A DNA stretch of 64,000 nt from Prunella strophiata (GCA_036583965.1 JAZBQD010000014.1:62278395-62342394), one strand, 5' to 3'; shown: positions 27,001 to 41,477, numbered from the stretch's first letter. Numbers and translations: made by a program. Notes: a model not told the origin generated them from the sequence alone.

Positions 27001-28995
27001 TATTATCATTTTATTATCATAAAAATAATAATTATACTATTCACTACTTTACAGATTACTTGAAAGTAGAATCACTATTTGGAAATAATTCCTTCTTAAA
27101 AAAAAAAAATAAACCTCAAAAGCTCACCAGAAAAAAATAACAGGAATGTGTTGTATTTTTACGGGAATATATCAAAAAATAAATATATATTTCATATATT
27201 AACTCTGCTCTTCCTTCATTTGCTCTAATTTTTTTGTTAGCATTTCAAAGGATATCCTAGTGACATTCAAATTAAAGTAACTACAGAGATATGCTTGATC
27301 TTTAATGAAGACTTCTCTTTCTAAAAAGAAAATAATTAGGTGTTAACAAAACCAAATAAAACCAATCAAAAGACTGTCTGAAAATGCTGTTCTAGAATAA
27401 TTTATTAAATTCTCTCATCATTCTGCCACAGTGCCACCACTTCAATAACTTTCTAATCACTAGAGCACCTTAAAAGATCAGTAAATCCCAAGCAATAGCT
27501 AGCTTAAGTGAGAAGGAAAAGGACTAGGAACAGACAAACTCATGCAAAAATGCTCTCTTACTTCATGCTTTCTGTTTTTTTTTTTTTTTTTAACTATTTT
27601 GCTGTTTTCCATCATATTTTGTTTTAATTGTAGTCTGGAAACAGTTAATTCAGAACTGGGTGCTAGCCTGTTCGGTTTTATGCAGCTCACCTCTTAAAAA
27701 GTTCTTACAGTTTTTCCTACAACATGCATAACATCCACCAGCATTTCTTTCTACCCTCTCCCCAGCCATGGCAAACTGGAAAGCACACATATCTCCAGCA
27801 AAAACAGAGGTGTATTAGTACAATTAAATAAAGTACACTCATCATATTGCTTGGGATTCTGTAAGTTTGTTTTGCCCATCATGACGAGGAGATGAACTGC
27901 AAGTGGACAAAATGCTGAAAATGGCCACTAAGATGGGCTGTGAAGGACAGAAAATCTGTCCTCTGAAAGTAGACAGAAGTTCAGTGATACAACCTAAAAA
28001 ATGAGTCAGAAAGCAAGCCCACCTTCAAAAATGGTATGTAAGAGTGAGGATGGCACTGGCACAACAAATGGGCAGAAAGTACTTGAGAATAAATTAGAAA
28101 AGGCAGTTAGAAGGTCTCTTCTAGAGCAGAATGTCCTAAAATGGTCTTTTGCTATGAGATACCAGCAAGCAGCCCAGATCTTTTAAGACAGCTTGATAAT
28201 TTTATTAAAGGAATGACATGAACTAGCTAGATTAAGAATTGGATTTGTCAAGCAAAAAGCTGCCCTACTCTGATATGTCATTCTTTGTTACAAATAAAGA
28301 AAATGACCGTTTAGAAGCTTAAAGTAAGTAAACACAAAAATGCACTTTTATAAAGTGTTAATGGCAGAGCAAGAACTGGAAGTAAAACCACTTATTCATC
28401 TCTAATTAATGAATATTAAATGCTTGTAAATAAACTATGGATATCTATATTGACTTCATATATATTTCTATATAGAGTAAATACATACATATGTTGTGTA
28501 TATTATAAAATATTAAAAAAATATATTTATAATTTTTTCCTGTAAAATTACTTTCCTATCTAGGTAATGGAGAATATGGAGAATACATATTCTCCTATAT
28601 GGAGAATACATATTTTTAAAAATATTAAAGTAATAGGATTTTTTAATGGATTCTAATCTAATCCCCATATATATATATATATATATATACACGAAATATT
28701 AAGGAATAGCAGGCTGATTTATTTTATTTAAATATATCTCTAGCAACAGAAATTGAAGACACACCAAGTGTGAGGGGAATACAGTGCACAAGCAGGAAAC
28801 GTGAGAAAAATGATGATGAGACAAGGTTTCTTTCACCACCTGAGCTGATAAAGATGTGACAGCTCCTGCTCCTCATCATTATTCCAATCAGCTCATGGGT
28901 GAGTCTTGTGAATTAAAAATAATTAAATTTCCAGAAACATTCTTTTTTGCTGTTTTTTTTTTTTTTCTTGCTATTGGTCACAGGCTGGTCCAAAG

Positions 28996-29080
28996 AAAAA
29001 CTGGACTGATATTTTCTGAAATTTAACTACCCAAGGAAAAAAATGGACTGATAATTTCTAAAATTCAACTACCCCTCTCT
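28996..29080 (+). repeat. diverged tandem duplication, period 42
   Basis: The segment with TGGACTGATATTTTCTGAAA and TTAACTACCC recurs 42 bases on as TGGACTGATAATTTCTAAAA and TCAACTACCC, with a few substitutions. Confidence 0.85.
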
Positions 29081-31776
29081 CCAACAGATGAAAATCCTTA
29101 CCATATGCAATTGCATTATGAGTTTTCAGAACACAAAAACAGAACAGAAATTGTTAATTTTGGCCCTAGCATCATCATAGGCACCTCCACTGCTAAGAAA
29201 GTGTGGTTTGGTGTTGTTCTCCAGATTATATAGAGGGAACATGAATAAAACTCCTCTCAAAGATCATGGGGCTATAGAGTACCAGAAAGTTGAAAGCTTG
29301 CTGCCTGTACAAACAGAGGTGCTTCTTGCTCTGAAGACACTTTTATTTCTTCCTCTAAAGACCTTCCCTGTCCCTTTACAAAAGGAAAAACATATTATTG
29401 TTTTTGTTCTATAGCATTTACACTATGTGGAGGGATACACAGACTCCCAGTCCTGTTCATCTGAGATGCCAAGCTGTGTTCCAGTGAATCCTGGCCTCTC
29501 TGAAGTTAATGACAAAATTTTTACTGCCTAGGGAACTGATTTCATCCCTAATCTTCAGAACACTGTAACCCTGCAGAGTTCAGCCACTCTGTACACAGTA
29601 TTTTGTCAGTCTGATCCAATAAACAGATGACAATATTAGGAGTTGGGACTTTTTGCTTTAGATGTTTTAAGAAAATTAAAAAAAAAAAAAAACATTATAA
29701 ATCACTTCATAAGAGTCTTAACTCCTTTGAAAAATAAAAAAACTCAAAAGGATCTTTGAGAACACAGTAAAATTAAGCTTCTTTGTAGTTGTTTTTGTCT
29801 GCTTCCATGTCATGGGTACTCTCATGAGTATATATTCATCTGAATTTTCTCTATTCACTGCTTTAATCACTCAGTATAGAAGCTCTTTGTTCTACAATGT
29901 CCAGACAAAAAAAATAAATTTTAAAAACATGCTTACTGATGGTCTCCTTGTTTTTAATTTACTTTGTGAATATAAAACCACAGGACAAGGCAGTAAAATT
30001 GCAGAAAACTGGAATGAGATGAAGAAAGACATCTTATCTTACATCTACTTTACTGTTTAAGAAGAAATTTTATCTTGTTATAAATGCCTACCCTAATGGC
30101 CTAAAGTGTATTACATTTTAATTACTTTAGCCTCCCATATTTAACTAAGGCACATAATCCTTCCTGAATGAGTAAATACTGCATAAACAGAGCTTTTAAA
30201 ATGAGAGAAGCTGCTGAGTTTGAGGTTTCTAAAGGCTTCTGTATGGATTGTTTCCAATACTAGGGAGCCAACAATGTGCTAAGGAAATAAAGACACAGCT
30301 GGAGCAATGGCTATGGAGTGAAAAAATGCAAACAAATTAGTTAAGAATATATTATTCAAAACCCTGAAGTCATACAGTATTTTAAACAGCTATTTTCAAC
30401 TGAAGTCAGGGAGTAAGGATACAGAATAGCATATTTGCCAGGATAAAGGAGGAGGATTTAAAAGTATGAATCTAGATTTAAAATAAAGTGTAGGATTCAT
30501 ATGACACAGTGAAATAAACCAAATTTCAGACTCATTCTTATAGGCATTTCTTCACATGTTTAACTTTCATATTTGATGAATGAAAGGAGCAAAACTGAAT
30601 GCCAGAAGTTCAGCACCTGGTAAATCCCACTGTCCTCTGACATCAATTCTGCATCAGTTCAGGATATACTCCAGGGAAATAATGGCCCAATCCGCTAACA
30701 ACCCATTGCAGCAATTGTTTCAAAAATGAAGAAAGATATATATATATATATATGTTGTTTGTTTGGTTTTGTTTTTTTTTTTTTTTTTTTCATATAACTT
30801 TCAGGAAAACAAACTAACAAACATAAAACCCCAAAAACCAAAAGAACCAATGAAGAGACAGTAAGCTTCTTGTAAGAAACTCATTACTTTGATTTTCTAA
30901 CAGCACCCTGGCTTCAGAGGCTTCACCTGTATCAGCCTGAAGTGCAGGGCTATGTATGTTGAAAAAGTTGCTGCTGGGATTACAATACTCATATACAGGA
31001 TTTGGAGATTTTATTTTCTGCTACATCTGCCCTGTGCTGTATGAAATGTTTCAGAATGCCCACTAACAGCAGATGTGGGCCAGAGACACTGTGAGAGTAC
31101 ATCTTCTGCTTAGGCTGCATCAGAAGGAAACCCAGCTGCCACTCTCTGAGGTGGCTCAGCAGTGCCAGCTGCAGTAACTTGGGCCAAACTGCTTTCTTAC
31201 AAAGGGCATTTCTGATCTGAAATACAAACCTACCACAGACAGATCCAGCTCTCATAAAGCAATAGTGGTCAAATAAATTAGGTAGCTGAGAGTGAGAACA
31301 ACTTGCTTTCCAATGACAAAGGAGCTCACAGTCAGCTGGCAACACTTAACTTCAGACTCAGGAGTGTCATTCTGCCTCATGCACACTGTCACATCACAAT
31401 TTTTATTTATCTGCAGCAGCAGATGGATATGGAACACAGCAATATCTTATATTATGACTTGCAAGGAGGAGACACTAAACTTACTTAACAAGATGGGCCT
31501 GAGCATGATAAAAAACAAAGTATGTATTCTTATAGACATACAAACAAACTGTAACCCATTTAACAGCAAACTTCTTATCTGAAAACCAACTGCTTCCTTG
31601 ATACAAATATTCTGTCAGACTAATGGCCAGTTTCCCACCTGTTGCAAGTGGACATATTTTCACTAAAGCCCCTGCTGTGTTATTCCAGTGTATAACATGA
31701 AAATGAGATGTAGGGTTTTTTTTTTTTTTTATTTATGATCTTCCTTCCAATAGGCTTCCTATTATTGGCAGAATGT

Positions 31777-32036
31777 AAAAAAACACAAAACCAAACCAAA
31801 CCAAACCAAAAAAAAAAACAAAAACCAAAACCACAAAAAAACAACAACAACAAAAAAACCAACCAAAAAACAAAACCAACCAAAAAACCAACCAACCAAC
31901 CAACCAACAACACAAAAACCCCCCCAAAAAACAAACAAACAAAAAAACCCAACCAAAAAAAAGAAGAAAACAACCAAAAAAAAACCCCAAAAAAACCAAA
32001 AAAAACCACACCAAACCAAAACCAAAACCAAAACCA
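31777..32036 (+). repeat. A/C-only low-complexity block
   Basis: Over about 260 bases the plus strand has no T and only two G residues (31963 and 31966). It is a patchwork of CCAAA, CCAA, CAAA and A-run units. Three overlapping open frames here give proteins made of Trp, Phe, Gly and Val or of Lys, Asn, Gln, Pro and Thr. These come from the base composition and are not genes. Confidence 0.95.
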
Positions 32037-34203
32037 GACCCACAACCAAAAAAAGCCAAAAAAACAAAACAACTCCCAAATTATTTCTTTTAAATTCAGT
32101 AAATAAAGAAAAATAAATGTCAAAAATACTTCTTTTTATTAAAATAAGAATATACTTTTTTTTTTTTTTTCTGAAAAAAGCAAAAAAAATATTTTATTCC
32201 TTCAGTTATCTACAAGAGAGAGACAAAAAACAGGCAAGATACAGATGTTCTGAATAACAAGCTCCTTGCTTCAGGGACATGTAAAGAAACATTGTAGGAC
32301 TAACCAAAGACAATCTTTCTTGCAAAATGAGATTTCAGGTGCATGACCCAGTGAGTAATCATCGGGTATCTATCCCTTGTCTCCCTTCTTGACAGCTTAT
32401 GCCACAGCAAAGCACAAAATACTGTCAAAGGCATCCAGTTCACACTTTGTGACAACATCCAACAAACTGAAAAAGCAGACAAGTTATCCATCATCTGCTG
32501 AGAAGAGTATAACCCCTAAGGCAAGGCAATGGAAGAGACAAATGCTGCAGCTATGCAATTTGTCACAATTAATTAGTTCATTATTAATGTATAATGATTC
32601 CATTTTGTTAAGTATGATCTAATCAAATAAGTAGAAATCTTTCATGTCTTGAAAATTTTAAAATGAGAATTAAGACCCGATGTATTAAGATGAATTTGAG
32701 CTGGGGATTGAGGGAAGAACTCTATCAGCAGCAAAACAGAAATTCTTGCAGAGTTCTGCCACACCCTTCAATTCCCTACTGTCCACCTGGTTTTGGAAAA
32801 GTAAAAACAACTACTCAACATCCCTCTGCCCCTGATCTTTCTTTCTCTGTTACCTGTGACAATCAGATCAAATTAAGGACTAGTTCTGAAAACTGCAGGA
32901 AACTTTACTGACTACAAATGGAAGAGCTCAAGGAAAAGTGGTGCAGGATTGAACCTGGTGCAGAAATGAAGAGCCATTCATGAAAAATTAGCTGAACAGT
33001 TGTGTTCAGTGTTTGGTATCTGAGATACCAAAAAAATGAAAATTATTTTTTGGGGAGATCCATAATTGGAAGGAAAAAATGCAATGTTTCGAGAAAGTAA
33101 GTCAGGAATAGTATTTGTGAGACAGCCAGAAAGTGTTTCATAAAATTACCTAAAAAATTAGCTCTGATTATTCTGAAAGAAAATGGGAAAGAAAACAGTA
33201 ACCCCATATAATCAACTATAATTTAACTACTTGCAGAGGTGCACAAAAAAAATCTTAAAAACATTATGTATTTTGTACTATTTTCTATCATCAATCAAAC
33301 AAAGATATATATAAATTATTCAAAAGCACATATACATAATTTGCAGCTAAATAAATTTTAAATGTTCAATGTCATCTGGATTATGTATTACATAATTCTG
33401 TAATTACATGGTAAAGATATGCATACATATACATATAACATGCTTTCAAAAGCAGTGAGTAAAGAGTTCAATCTATGGATGAGGCAAAAAATACAGTTCT
33501 CATGCTGGAGTGGGAAGAAGCTGAGACAATTACTTAATTTTGCCTCGGGTTGTGTTCAGCCCTACTCCAGGCTTTCATTAGCCATTCCAGCAATTTATAT
33601 TTTGCTCATGATCTTGTTTCATCTGCCTAGAGGTTTCAGTGTTTGCATCTAGCAAGACTATGCACTATGCTAAGGATAAAATAAAATATAAATGAAAATA
33701 AAATAAAAAACAAACAAAAAAATCACATTAAAACATAAAACTGGAATGTTTGCTTGTTGTGTCTGAAAAAATGCAAAAAAAAAAAAAGGCAAACCATTTT
33801 ACTTTTTTATATTTTTTTAGGTTTGAAATCAGGACATAATTCACTGTTCCAACCAGTGGCTATATTCACTGATTTAATTACCATTGTGTTACCCAATATA
33901 TTGCAAATAATGCATTCTTCAGTGGGATCTCCTAGATAAAAGTGAATCAGCAGATACATCAGCAACATAAAAACACAGATTTAGTGATGTGAGTAGCACC
34001 CCTGATGTTAATGCTTTTTGGAATGCTGGGTGGGAGGGTTTTCCCTCCAATGAGAGTAGCAAAACTGAACACTAATACTTTCAACCACTATGTCAGCATT
34101 GCGACCCTTTAATTATTTTTTAGGTCTTCAGAGTATATTTAACAGAAAAACAGGCCAAAGTTGTAATGCAGGAGCTCTGGTTTGCTCTTCTTTAGACTGC
34201 TAA

Positions 34204-34348
34204 GGGATCATGGAATGGTTGGGGTTGGATGGGGTCCTTGAAGATCCTCTGGTTCTGGATCCCTCTGCCATGGGCAGGGACATTTTCCACCAGACCAGGC
34301 TGCTCAAAATCCCATCCAGCCTGGCCTTGGACACTTCCAGGGATGGGA
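34204..34348 (-). mobile_element. CR1 LINE 3' segment with the end of ORF2
   Basis: Plus-strand sequence GGATCATGGAATGGTTGGGG through CCATGGGCAGGGACATTTTCC, CAGACCAGGCTGCTCAAAATC and CCAGCCTGGCCTTGGACACTT is the reverse complement of a CR1 3' end. The minus-strand frame reads PSLEVSKARLDGILSSLVWW and then KMSLPMAEG, like the C-terminal end of CR1 ORF2. The copy is a truncated fossil without a complete protein. Confidence 0.93.
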
Positions 34349-35182
34349 TGTGACAATTCTCATCTGCCTCCTGGTTCAGTTCAGTGACTTCATAGTGACC
34401 CCCACCTCTGAAACACTCAGGCAATATTTCTGTCTTTTGAAATTTTAACTACCACAATGCAAGAAAAATGCTAATGGATCATTCATGAGAGACCATAAAT
34501 CAAATAACTTATCTGAGCAAGTAGCAAAGAAATCTCAGCACTACTACAATTCTAATCTTCAGAGATAAAAGATGAATTTAGCTTAGTGACAATCAGTCCC
34601 TTATTGAGAGTTCAACAGATTTTATTGAATTTGCCTTTTTTTTTTTCCTTTTTTTTCTCTGTACCTCTATCTGCACATATTGGTGATATTTGATTTTTCA
34701 GTAGTCAATACTAGTGTTAAGAAGTCAAACCAACTTTCAGAGAAGTGAGCTTGAAACATGAACAGCAAATAAATTACTTATCTGTGCCATAAAGGCCTGA
34801 CACACGTCTCTGGAAACAAACTGTGTCATTACAGCTATTGCTCCAAAAACCCCAGATAACAACCCCTCTCCAGACACAGAGAGTGATGCTGGATTTTCTA
34901 ACAGGAAATTTCTAGAGCACCCTTCCAAAAGCCTCTGGACCAGCAGATAGGGTGGTAGAAGAAAGGTAGATATTTAGTCAATATTGTCTTGTGACTTTAA
35001 TAACATGGAACATCTTAATTTTCTTCAACTCCACTGAAACAAAAGGTCCAGAAAGCTTTCTCTTGTGTTTCCCACTCTCTAGTCAGTACTATCAAACAGT
35101 GTATTCTTGCAAGACAAAGGATTCAATTATTTATAAACAACACAACTGAAAGAACTGTCTAAGATTGTTAACTCTCAAGCTG

Positions 35183-35225
35183 TGCCTTCATCTTTGGAGA
35201 CACTCAAAACCCATCCTGGCTTGAA
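35183..35225 (+). mobile_element. possible small CR1 fragment
   Basis: The stretch CTTCATCTTTGGAGACACTC followed by AAAACCCATCCTGG resembles an internal piece of CR1 3' regions (CTTGGAGATACTCAAAACCC-like). Only about 40 bases match and there is no terminal repeat. Confidence 0.45.
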
Positions 35226-38200
35226 GTTTAGTCCAGAATTTCTTGAACACAGCACATGTGACTTCCTGCAGTAATGTCATTTAAAAAAAGTATAAGCCAC
35301 TGAAAAGAGATGATGTGGAGAATAAGAATGTGGATCTTCCCCTTCCAAGGATGCATACAATATTCTTTAAAACTCTATACCAAAACACTTCCTTCACTTC
35401 CCTTGCACCTTCCTGTGACTTGCAATAATTTAAAAAAGCTATTCAAGGAAGAAGAAATAACTAAACATTTGCCACAAAGTGACCAAATAACAGCATATTT
35501 CAATGAGTAACTTAAACAAAATCATAATAAAAAAACCCAAGAACACTAACATAGCATTATTCTTATTTACATGATCACATGCCCTAATCTTTCCAAAGCA
35601 ATGATCTCTATTTTACTTATTTTGCATATTCCCATATTAATCTTATTCTTGCAATAACCTTATTTTTAATTAATTTTTTTTTTTGTTTCATTGCATTGCA
35701 TTTTTTTACATATTGATATTTGTTTATATGTTGATTGTATGCATTCAGCAATCTTTCATTTATGGGTCAGATTTTATTTGTCTCTGATTTATATTCATCT
35801 TATTCTAGCAAAAAGCTTTCACTTCTCTTGTCAGCTCCTATTGAATGTTTTTGTATTGATCTTCTCAAAGTAACAGCTTTCCAATTCTGTATCATTTTCA
35901 CAGGTACCATGTTCATTTTCACATTAAAGTCATCATTTTGATTTTCCACTGCTTTTTTTCCACATTATAGCCTTTCTGCTGCTAAAAGCATTTTAAACAC
36001 TTGATTTTGACATTATTGTTATAACTGCTCAGGAGGATAATTCAAAAAACTGGTGATGACTTTGTTCAGTGTCTCTTATAGTGCTAAATTCAGAGTGCCC
36101 TTGGATAACACCTTTCTAACCTTTACACCAAACACTCTCCCCCTCTTCCATTAAACCCATTGATTTTGATGAGAGGAAAAATAAACTAAAATTTCATAGT
36201 TGTGTAACCTTGTCACTCAGACACACACACAGAGCTGCAAATCTGTTTTATGGTACAGGTAGGCTAACTGGCTTTTTTTACTTATTTATGAAGCCTTTAC
36301 ACAAGCAAAACTTTCCACAATGGAAATATGTCTCCAAAAATAATTGATGCTTCTTCCCTAGGACTTCATCTCCACACCTCTTCACTTCTGTCTACCTCAG
36401 TGAAACACATTCTTCTTGTGGCCTGAAAATGCTGATTGTGACTGGTTTCCAGATCTGAAAATACTGTATTTGCCCCCAGAAATCCTCTCAATTCCACTTC
36501 AGAATAAAACAATTTAACAACTGCAGCAGTGCACAGCACATGTGCAAGCAGCACTGCAGGTAACAGAAGGATGGAGCAGGTGCCACTCTCTCTGGTTTAT
36601 GACCATTGTGGTGACACCTTTGAGGGCAGTAAAAAATCTCAGCCTGGCTAGATATTATTATTGCAAAACTCAATTTTTATCCATATAATATTGGTAAACA
36701 ACAAAAAATAAAAACGGGCAGTTAGAGGTTGCTGCAGTGGAGAAGCTCTAGCCTAAGACTTAACTCCTTGTTTCACCACTGTTTTCTCAAGAAAGTAAAT
36801 CACCAAATTTTCTGCAAGTGAATATTGAAAGACCACATCAGGGTTTCATAAGTAACTGTATCAGAAGTCCAACATTTTAAAACAAGTCAAATGCAAAACT
36901 CTATGTATGTATTTACTGAAAGACAAATAAGTTATTTTTAATCAAAAAACCACAACAGAACACACGTTTTCTAACATCAACAAATTTGACCTCAAATCAT
37001 TTAACTCTCACAGTTTGACTCTTAGTAGCACACAGCATCTTGAGATCAGCCCATTAAATGCTTCAGTAACAATCAGAATAACAGATCAGAAACAGAAAAT
37101 TAGCAGAACTGAACTAAAAGAAGGAAAGAATTTGATAAAATTTGAATACTAAAGGAACAAACAGGCAACTCTTCCAGGTCACGTGAAATCTCAGAACAGT
37201 AGAACATTAGGGAGCAATTCATTTTCTAGAGCAACACATTTCAGTCTTGCTGCTAGTCAAAAATGCCTTCCTTCAGCCAGAAGTTATCTATATATAGAGA
37301 GCTCAATCCCACAATTAATCTTATCAATTAATGTAATCAATATTTCCCCCAGCAAATGTATTAAAAAAACCTGTAGGAAATAATTATTCACAATGAAAAA
37401 AAATATATTTAAAAGGGGAAAAAATAAAAGCCACAGAGAGAGCTATCCTGATTTAAGAGTTAAATTGTTCCTTTCATCATAATTGGTGCCATCTATGCAA
37501 AATTTCCAAATAATTTTATTTCATACACTATAAAATTACATAATAAAGCAAATTTTCCTTATTTCTCATCAAAATTAACCTCACTGTAAAGTTACTGGGA
37601 CAACTGGTCCCAATCCCCCAAAGCAGCCACCCATTTGTATTTCTCTGGCTGCATGCTCCACCTTAAATTGACATTATACAGTAATGTAAGGCTTAGGTGC
37701 AGGAATGTAGTTTCTAGATCCTGAATCTGCACAGGCACATCAGGAGCAGAACTTTTAATGGGAAACATAATAATGCAGCTACTTCAATCACCATTCTTTC
37801 TGAATATAATCAGAAATTTATCAGAACGAGAAGAACTAATCAAAGACCAACAAAAAAAGAAAAGAACAAAAGGGACTTGGCCTAATGGGATCTAGAAGAT
37901 GCTTTTCTATTTTATGTCTTCTTCTAAAAAGGTGATAAACAGACCAGTGTACAAATTTTAAGCTGCTTTTATTCCTAATGGAGCATTGTTTTCATGTTTG
38001 AAGGTACACCGCACTGACTTGACATATTAGCAAGCACTCTGTATGGTTCAAATAATCCATTTATAGTGGAACCTGAAAACATTCATTCCTTGCTGAAGCT
38101 AGCACCAGAAGATTATTTGACCCAATTTTCTGCTTATTTGCAGTGAACATGCTATTTGTTACAACGTGGCTGTCATTACTGTTACATAGACATTAAAGCA

Positions 38201-41074
38201 CAAAAGGTAGTTTCTGTTCTTTCCTAAATTTCAATCCCTGGTGCTTCTAAGCCACAGCATTTCCAGTAACTTTAAGTGGAGTTTTCTTCATAAATAATCT
38301 GTGCACATCTCTGTCAAGAAAATAAAACAAGGAATCACCTCTTGTAACAACTGTCTACATTTGCAGAATTTCAATTACCGAAAACCCAAATGGTTTTCTT
38401 CTGAATTGGTTTCTGATTGAAGCTACCTACATATGTGTAATCTATATTAGGTATATATATGGTATATATATAAGTATAATGTGTGCAGAAGGTATAACTC
38501 CTGGCTGAGAAAACCAATCTTTAGATTGGAAATGTCAGTGAGAGCAGCGATTAACATCAGGCTGGAATCAAAGCAGTGATGGAAGGAAGGAAGAATGGGA
38601 CTGGACATAAACCTGCTTGTACTGGAGCAGCTAAATCAAAAAACTGTGTGGTGCATTGGCAATCAGTAGAAGAAATGAATTAAAAAAGCAAGCAGAGAAA
38701 GACCAGCAAGTGAAAAAGCAACAGTATAAATCTGATGTCTTCGAAAGATGCAAAGGAAAAACAAACAGTGGCAAATGAAGGAAACAAAAAAAATGGGCAG
38801 CTAATTCAAAATGGATGGATGATATTGTAATTCCTCTGATACTGCCCAAGACAGCACTTTCAGTATTTGAGAGAGATGTCAGGATGATATATGTACATAT
38901 TTAGTTGAAAGAATGGCAGAGAGAATTCTGGAAAATCACAGTAATATCACTGAAAGTCTTTGGAAAGCTGTACTAAGGAAAATAGGTTTATTAAAAGTTC
39001 CACAAATCAGATAGGCTTCCTGTCTCCTGGGAACTAAAATATATAAAATTGAAGAAGACCCCAACAACAGCAAGGCAGAGATTACTGAAATTTTTCATGC
39101 TGGAATAAATAATTAAGCTTCAACCTCCTTCACATTGATCTAAAGCAAGTGTCACAGGGGACAAAGGATGCTCAGGGAAGTGTAGGCTCAGGTAATCCTC
39201 AGAAAGGAGCCTTGCCCACAAAGGAAAAAAAACAATGCCCAGATAGCAGAGTCATCAGAGTTTGGTGATGTCTGACCACAATAAGCACAAAAAACATGTG
39301 AGTGAAGTAAAGATCTCAAGAGTTTACAAAAAATCACTGAGAAAAGTAGGGTCAAATTTTATGCAATTTTTCAGCTAAAAGAGAGGAGATGTGAGACACT
39401 TGTGCACCACACTTCAAGAAAAAACACAGAGAAGGAATTACATAAGGAATTATATGCTATCAGTAGAGGATAAGTAATTTAATATGGAGAACATGACATA
39501 TAACTAAAATTATGACGAGTGCAAATGAATATAAAGTTATAATGCAACAGCATTAAGTGACAAATCATTAAAATCTTTATTGATTTTTACAATACTAATC
39601 CTATTCTGAATAGACAGAGAAAATACTGGCTTCAAAAACCTATTGACACAGGGAAAAAATAAAAAAAATAAATAAAGGAATATGAAATACAAAGACATTA
39701 ACCCTCATCAGGAAGCACCTTGTAACTTCAGCAAACTGAAGCTATCTTAAGGGTATATGCTAACTTTGTTTTGAACTCTTTCCTGGGAGTCTTCCAGCAG
39801 CTACTGTTACTAAACATTTCTCTAAAAAAATGAGTGATATTTTCCATTTCACATTTTGAACTTGCAAATGTACTGCTAGTATGGGAATAAAATGCTCTTA
39901 ATCTCTCCTGCACTTTTTCCTGTGACAGATTTTAAGGGTGGCATTTATTTTTTACTTAGTTCTTAAGTTTACTGTAAGTGGAAGGCAGCTGGAATATAGT
40001 TTGTGACCTGTATCTCACAGTGTCAAAAGTGTAGATAATTTTCAGGATGGGGATGTTTGAACTGGACAACTGCTTTCCTTGGTGACATCAGCATGGGTGA
40101 CAGAGAGCTAAAGCTGCAGGAAACTGGCCTTGATTCATGCATTCTGTCCCTTCCAGCAAAACACATGAATTATTTGTACATATACCCATCAGTTTTTTTA
40201 GTAGAAGGCTTAAAGTATTTGGTTATTGAAACAAGAAATCTAAGTTGCCACCTCACAGCTATAATAAAGTATCACATTTTTAAGTATCAAAATCCCTTAA
40301 CCATCAGAAATTATTGTGTGCTTGCTTCTACTTTCCTAGAAAAATTATTAAATAAAATGGAATCATTCTCCATTATCAATCTGTACCTTCATTCATAACA
40401 GCAATAATGAATTAATCTGAATAACCAAGTGATCAATATTTATTGAGTTAGTAGTAAGGGAAGTAGTGGATTGGCTGTGATGTAGAAACAGTAGGAAAAA
40501 TTATCATTATAAAGTATTTGATGTGTAAAGCTGTTTAAACAGTATCTTCAGAGTAGTACACTACAATGTAGTTAAGTGTTTTATCAACCATCCCAGTAAC
40601 AATTATTTTTAGTAGGCAGTGAAATATATTGCCTTCAGGAAAATTCAAGCAGTTTTTCTCATTTTTAAATTGCAGGAAAATGCACCTTCTCCAAGTAGAA
40701 CATATAAAATAGTAAATATGCTCTTGTTAAAGGAAATTGTAATACCAACCACTGCACTTTATGCAGTGCAGTGTTTGGTACAGCAATACTGTGCCTGATC
40801 AGAATTATATCCCAGAGCAAGAATTAGGTGTTTTCAATAATTCAGCTGATGAAAGATGACTCACCTCTGCTTACTGAGAATGTATTCTACCTCCTAAAGA
40901 GAGCTGCAGTTGTCCTTTAATGACCATCATTTCTTTTTATTAACATCTTCCAGAATGACATTCAAAGCTCAGGATGATGTATTGCTTTATTCTGTGAAAC
41001 TTACTATCATGTGTGTCCTCTTGTCAATGCCATCTGAAACACTGCTGGTTTTCTGGCTGTTTTTAAACTAACAC

Positions 41075-41175
41075 CAAAACCAACCAACCAACCACACAAA
41101 AACCCAAACCAAAAATAAACAAAAAGATCATGGGAGATAATTAAAAAAAAAAAAAATAAAAGAATAAAAAAAACC
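41075..41175 (+). repeat. CCAA/A-rich simple repeat
   Basis: ACCAACCAACCAACC followed by AAACC, CAAA and A-rich segments. Confidence 0.85.
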
Positions 41176-41477
41176 CCAGAGTTTGAAATTATGATGTGCC
41201 CTAACCAGGTACTAAAGCACAGAAAGGAGAAAGAACAAAGCCATTGATATGTTAAGTATACATGCAGTTTTATATGATATTAAATAATACACTGCCTGAG
41301 AAATGAGCACCACTAAATTGCCTCTCTGTGTATAAATTGATGCTTTAACACAATGCTTAGTTAGCAGTTTGGCAGAGACCAGCTATCAGAAAGTAACTCA
41401 ATATACACCTAACTAAATATCCTACATATATTTTTCCCTACAGTGAATGCAGTGGTGTTTAGTGCTCCTTGCAGAAG

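Larger units (their letters stand above)
20797..34203 (-). other. CACNA2D1 38.9 kb intron, 3' third
   Basis: Part of the largest intron in the window. It holds a C-rich tract (G-rich on the sense strand) at 21720-21743, a CR1 3' end at 22742-23031, long A or T runs at 23126-23150 and 24038-24062, AT-rich repeats at 28578-28595 and 28665-28690, a 42-base-period duplication at 28996-29080, a TA run at 30736-30753, a GC-richer block near 31000-31260, and the A/C-only block at 31777-32036. No exon, promoter or RNA gene was recognised. Confidence 0.85.

Noticed and set aside
28001..28186. Possible CR1-like segment (GTAAGAGTGAGGATGGCACTGG)
   Set aside because: Only a short stretch resembles CR1 and the rest does not follow the element order.
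31680..32123. 147-codon and overlapping frames rich in Trp, Phe, Gly and Val
   Set aside because: They are translations of an A/C-only low-complexity block; several frames are open simultaneously for that reason.
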